Shown piece by piece: positions 5,796-8,347 of a stretch of DNA of 8,347 nt. The translations under genes and the position numbers were made by a program. Positions within the stretch are counted from its first letter, which is position 1. Each line of letters opens with the position of its first letter. Origin of the DNA: CAZUNO01 sp964621445 [NCBI: Candidatus Hadarchaeota archaeon] (GTDB lineage: Archaea; CAYQAE01; CAYVLA01); NCBI GenBank assembly GCA_964621445.1, contig CAZUNO010000058.1, positions 1-8,347 on the forward strand, in the 5' to 3' direction. The notes beneath the pieces were generated by a model. The model did not search any database and was not told where the DNA came from. It saw nothing but the letters and a program-made list of their open reading frames with translations.

Positions 5796-5823
5796 TCGGT
5801 GGTAGTACAGATACACCCTTATC

Positions 5824-5831
5824 TTATAAAG
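5824..5831 (-). promoter_or_regulatory. TATA-like box for the micro-gene
   Basis: The minus strand reads TTTATAAG, a near-consensus archaeal TATA box, about 31 bp before GTG 5795. Its good quality suggests that the broken-looking gene downstream is or was expressed. Confidence 0.55.
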
Positions 5832-6013
5832 ATGCCGCAACCAAAACGGGCATCCAAATCGGGCAAATGAAACCTTGGTTTGTATCTGAATTAGGGATTT
5901 GATTTACCATTTCCCACACAAAGTACGGGATATGAATCATTAAAGCGATGAAAACCATATCACTTCAATTTCTACTGGCGGGATTTTCAAACCCTTTAAT
6001 TCCTTTAATCAGG
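5832..6013. other. Intergenic region, no gene seen
   Basis: This stretch lies between the micro-gene promoter and the end of the amidotransferase gene. A plus-strand frame across 5561-5902 is only the antisense of the micro-gene and its promoter. A short direct repeat, CCTTTAATT/CCTTTAATC, lies at 5993-6010, overlapping the in-frame TAA behind the amidotransferase TGA stop. Confidence 0.4.
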
Positions 6014-6973
6014 TCAAGGACGTCCATCCCTTTCCAGGGAAATCACTGCCTCGATTTCACCGTCCCCGAAACCCATCTCCCTTAGTAGCTGCCTCACCCG
6101 GGATGGGAGTTCCCTGACCCGTTCCTTCTCCAGCTCAAGCGCCTGTTCACGGGTTAACTGCCCCTGGTTAATCATGTTTGTGTATCCCACGCAGTTATGT
6201 GTACAACCGAAGGAGCGTAGATAGCAGAAATCAACCAGGTCGTGGAGCCTGCAGTCAAATCTCCAGCTCGATTTTGATCCCTCCGGACTGGACCAATTCA
6301 GGTCGGAGGATATGGTGTCCAGTATCCCTTCCCGATCCCATTGCAGGTAGTCAAAGACCGAGACCTCCTTTATCTCCGGGTCTCTGAGCACCGGTTTCCC
6401 CCTTCGAAATCGGCTGTTCCCTGAAACGGGGTAGTCTCCTCTGAGCAGAAAATCGTAGTACCTATCCCGGATGAAGGACCAGCTCATTGCCCTACCAAAC
6501 CTGTCAAGGACACCACCGGGCAGCCTTAGCTGGGAAACCACCCTGAAAAGCACCTTCTCAGAGCTTGAATCCCCCCGCAGTATTAGGGGAACTCGGTATT
6601 TCTCGGCCTGGGAATAGATTGCACTTCTCACTATGACGCTGCAGGCATGACAGAAGTTGGCGGCAAGCAAGCCCCGAGGCCCCATGCCATCGAGCCCATA
6701 CCGCATCCCCATGCGAATCCTGTTTTGGGTCATCCTCCTGCCCAGGTCCCGGGTTGGGGCGAGGGAAACGAAATCCACATCGGCGGCTTGAGTTATATTC
6801 CTCAAATTCTCGGCGGCCAAGCTGCTCCTAAACTGGTTATCCCCGTTAACGGCCAGAATATTAAGATCCAGAATTTCCCTCGCGTACCATAACACATAGC
6901 TACTGTCCCTCCCCCCGCTAACGGGCACGATGCAGTCGTACTTCCCCCCCGACCCCCGTACTTCATTGGCCAT
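6014..6973 (-). CDS. N-acetyl sugar amidotransferase, PP-loop ATPase portion (WbuX/WbpG type)
   Basis: The protein is 319 aa from ATG 6973. GKYDCIVPVSGGRDSSYVLW contains the PP-loop SGGxDS that binds ATP and adenylates the substrate. Other family features are ILAVNGDNQF, NLRNITQAADVDFVSLAP, the Cys-containing NFCHACSVIVRSAIYSQAEK, and a C-terminal LRSFGCTHNCVGYTNMI segment. These enzymes use ammonia, supplied by a HisF/HisH-like partner, to convert an acetamido group of a surface-glycan sugar to an amidine. No glutaminase partner gene is in this window. The usual N-terminal zinc ribbon is not in this frame but directly upstream, in the same frame, beyond a TGA at 6983-6985. The stop is TGA, with an in-frame TAA at 6005-6007. 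It is 30-50 residues short of the family norm, consistent with a split gene. Confidence 0.85.
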   Translation of the reverse strand: MANEVRGSGGKYDCIVPVSGGRDSSYVLWYAREILDLNILAVNGDNQFRSSLAAENLRNITQAADVDFVSLAPTRDLGRRMTQNRIRMGMRYGLDGMGPRGLLAANFCHACSVIVRSAIYSQAEKYRVPLILRGDSSSEKVLFRVVSQLRLPGGVLDRFGRAMSWSFIRDRYYDFLLRGDYPVSGNSRFRRGKPVLRDPEIKEVSVFDYLQWDREGILDTISSDLNWSSPEGSKSSWRFDCRLHDLVDFCYLRSFGCTHNCVGYTNMINQGQLTREQALELEKERVRELPSRVRQLLREMGFGDGEIEAVISLERDGRP

Positions 6974-6982
6974 CTCCAGAAG

Positions 6983-7102
6983 TCAGTCCTCGCCCTTCAC
7001 CTCCTGCCTATTGTAATTACGGCAGTAGCTACATATTCCCTCCGAATCAAGGGATAGACCCGGCATTGACAGGGGCATGATGCATCTGGAGCACCGCTTC
7101 AT
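6983..7102 (-). CDS. Zinc-ribbon N-terminus of the amidotransferase, cut off by an in-frame TGA
   Basis: The 39-aa frame from ATG 7102 reads MKRCSRCIMPLSMPGLSLDS, then EGICSYCRNYNRQEVKGED, and stops at TGA 6983-6985. CxxC-(15)-CxxC with IMP and EGIC is the conserved start of WbuX-type N-acetyl sugar amidotransferases. After the TGA, the same frame continues LLEMANEVRGSGGKYDCIVP without shift. Reading through gives 362 aa, the normal family length. Possible explanations are a nonsense mutation (the family often has a Trp in this linker), translational readthrough or recoding, two coupled polypeptides (the second ATG is 12 nt after the TGA), or a sequence error. A TATA-like box, CATATTTATTG on the minus strand at 7133-7143, supports the start. 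Confidence 0.78.
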   Translation of the reverse strand: MKRCSRCIMPLSMPGLSLDSEGICSYCRNYNRQEVKGED

Positions 7103-7144
7103 GAGATTTAGCCGGACTCAAATACCAATCCATACAATAAATAT

Positions 7145-7172
7145 GGGCCTATTAGCCCGGTGGATCCCCGGG
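7145..7172. other. Two mutually exclusive short stems in the divergent spacer
   Basis: GGGC (7145-7148) pairs with GCCC (7155-7158). CCCGG (7156-7160) pairs with CCGGG (7168-7172). The two stems share bases and so compete. They lie between the divergent amidotransferase and secreted-protein genes, upstream of the amidotransferase TATA box, so they would not be in that transcript. Function is unknown and may be nil. Confidence 0.25.
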
Positions 7173-7322
7173 TAACTCATGGTAGGTCGTCTTGCCCAAA
7201 TCTCTCCGATAAAAAAAAGGTTTTGATTCTTTGATCAGAGAATAAGTACCGATCCCCACATACAGGGTCCTTCAAACCAAATAGATCTAAGCAAAAAAGC
7301 AATAATACTTCATGTGTATTCC

Positions 7323-8159
7323 ATGAAGAAACATTGGATACTGGGATTGGTACTGGGGTCCTTCCTGCTTAGCCTTTTCTCACCCGGTTGGGGCCAGATA
7401 TGGATTATAGGAACCGATGAAGATGGGTGGACCGATTACGGGTCTCCGGGGTGGGAAGGCTCGATGGACGATAGTATTGTGGAGGTTGAAGATCTAAGCC
7501 CGAGAGATATGGGATCATTCAATATAACCCTAGCTAGCATAGAGCATGACTTCACTGATCTGGTGGCATACATAGCGATATCTGACGCGGGTTACCAACT
7601 GGTGGACAATGATCAAGTAGATGTATATGCCGGGATCTATAAATCGGGGGCGCTAATAGGCAGCGAGAAGGAACTATCTTTTTCGAATCTTGGTACGCCT
7701 TTGACACCCCACGCCCCCTACGGCGACCTTCAGTACGAGGAGATTGTACTGAAGGACACGGATGGCTCTAAACTTACAATTGTGGAGTATCCGGTAACCA
7801 AGTGGCCTGAACCCGGAATCGGCCCCGGTTACTCTGCGTCTGACGTTAGAGCAGCCAAATCCGATAACGGGCCAGATAGCTATATCGACATCGTTCTAAG
7901 GTTTGAAACCCAAGCCGACGCACCTGTGGAAAGTTTCTATATACATGTTGATGTATTCGGATGCAGAGTAACCACCCCAGGAATCTCCCAGGTGGAGACG
8001 GCATCCAACGGCATAACTAGCAACTGTGGAACTTCTCCAAATTCCAAGGACATAACGGGGATAATATCCATCGTTCCCGTTGTTCCCTACGGATTGGGAG
8101 GAATATTGGGTGTTGGACTTCCAGCCCTCGGCTTCTTTTTGTGGAAAAGGAAAACCTAG
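7323..8159 (+). CDS. Secreted protein with C-terminal VPxxP-type anchor/sorting signal
   Basis: The protein is 278 aa from ATG 7323; an in-frame GTG at 7314 would add three residues. A Sec signal peptide (MKKHWILGLVLGSFLLSLFS, then PGWGQ) is followed by a beta-rich, acidic mature region with repeated strand-like segments, such as VDVYAGIYKSGALIGSEKEL, YEEIVLKDTDGSKLTIVEYP and SYIDIVLRFETQADAPVESF. This suggests one or two beta-sandwich domains. Two Cys in the last third (FGCRV and SNCGT) could form a disulfide. The end, SIVPVVPYGLGGILGVGLPA then LGFFLWKRKT, has the same VPxxP, hydrophobic helix and basic tail as other genes here. No family was recognised and no clear TATA box was found. It ends in TAG and lies head-to-head with the amidotransferase gene. 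Confidence 0.8.
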   Translation: MKKHWILGLVLGSFLLSLFSPGWGQIWIIGTDEDGWTDYGSPGWEGSMDDSIVEVEDLSPRDMGSFNITLASIEHDFTDLVAYIAISDAGYQLVDNDQVDVYAGIYKSGALIGSEKELSFSNLGTPLTPHAPYGDLQYEEIVLKDTDGSKLTIVEYPVTKWPEPGIGPGYSASDVRAAKSDNGPDSYIDIVLRFETQADAPVESFYIHVDVFGCRVTTPGISQVETASNGITSNCGTSPNSKDITGIISIVPVVPYGLGGILGVGLPALGFFLWKRKT

Positions 8160-8246
8160 AGGAATACTTTGATAGATCTCAGGAGAACCATATCGGTTTT
8201 TCATAGAATCCAATATTAGGACATCAAGAGAATATTATTAGTTGAA

Positions 8247-8347
8247 TCAATGATCAGCATCATCAGTTCTCTTTTTGATCTCATCCCTTGCTTCATCCAC
8301 AAAACCCAGCTCAAGAAGGGATTCCACATACTGGCGGTCTATGTCTG
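8247..8347 (-). CDS. C-terminal fragment of an unidentified protein
   Basis: Reading leftwards from the window edge, one frame encodes DIDRQYVESLLELGFVDEAR then DEIKKRTDDADH and stops at TGA 8247-8249. The composition (charged, helical, no internal stop) is protein-like and continues past the edge. Two in-frame TAA codons follow three codons after the TGA. The family cannot be told from 32 residues. It converges with the anchored secreted protein gene, leaving an 87-bp A/T-rich spacer with no other feature seen. Confidence 0.6.
   Translation of the reverse strand, partial: DIDRQYVESLLELGFVDEARDEIKKRTDDADH

Noticed and set aside
5561-5902. A plus-strand 113-aa frame
   Set aside because: It is the antisense of the micro-gene signal peptide, anchor and TATA box, and lacks a protein-like pattern.
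1-8347. Full reassignment of UGA to Trp
   Set aside because: About 24 Trp codons in intact genes are all TGG, so UGA is not a common Trp codon here. Only rare recoding or mutation remains possible, and it is kept as a speculative finding.
1-8347. CRISPR arrays, tRNA or rRNA genes
   Set aside because: No regularly spaced repeats, cloverleaf with CCA-adjacent stem and T-loop, or rRNA signature was seen on either strand. The G/C-rich stems at 7145-7172 do not form a tRNA.

Overview
The window looks archaeal, probably from an uncultured or poorly sampled euryarchaeal-type lineage. Several genes start about 25-31 bases after a TATA-like box with almost no leader. The mobile element resembles archaeal ISA1214-type elements, secreted proteins end in a motif-helix-arginine tail like archaeosortase substrates, and the toxin-antitoxin pair is a PIN/UPF0175 type common in archaea. 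The species cannot be named from this sequence.

Layout. (1) 1-781, minus strand: a PIN-domain toxin followed directly by a ribbon-helix-helix/UPF0175 antitoxin that runs off the left edge, with a palindrome just upstream of the toxin start. (2) 928-2168: a complete 1223-bp insertion sequence (937-2159) with 12-bp perfect terminal inverted repeats and a 9-bp target duplication. It holds a 53-aa DUF2080-type protein and, divergently, a DDE transposase broken by three +1 frameshifts. (3) 2169-2940: a graveyard. There is a plus-strand ISL3-type transposase remnant (zinc-finger N-terminus, two frame changes, three stops), followed by about 330 bp without an assignable gene. (4) 2941-5795: surface and secreted proteins. 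These are a secreted anchored protein, a Tat-exported DUF362 protein (minus), a secreted beta-rich protein, and a tiny frameshifted gene that is little more than a signal peptide plus a C-terminal anchor. (5) 6005-7102, minus: an N-acetyl sugar amidotransferase (WbuX/WbpG type) split by an in-frame TGA into a zinc-ribbon part and a PP-loop ATPase part. (6) 7314-8159: another secreted protein with a C-terminal anchor. (7) 8247-8347, minus: the C-terminus of an unidentified gene.

How it fits together. The common thread on the right side is the cell surface. Three proteins end in VPxxP, a hydrophobic helix and a basic tail; a fourth (DUF362) has a looser version. The amidotransferase family modifies surface-glycan sugars. 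A functional link between these is inference from proximity only. The left half is accessory DNA.

Most notable points are the shared VPxxP C-terminal signal, the micro-gene encoding signal peptide plus anchor, the in-frame TGA in the amidotransferase together with TGA stops that each have a nearby in-frame TAA, and the compact bidirectional promoter and palindrome inside the IS.
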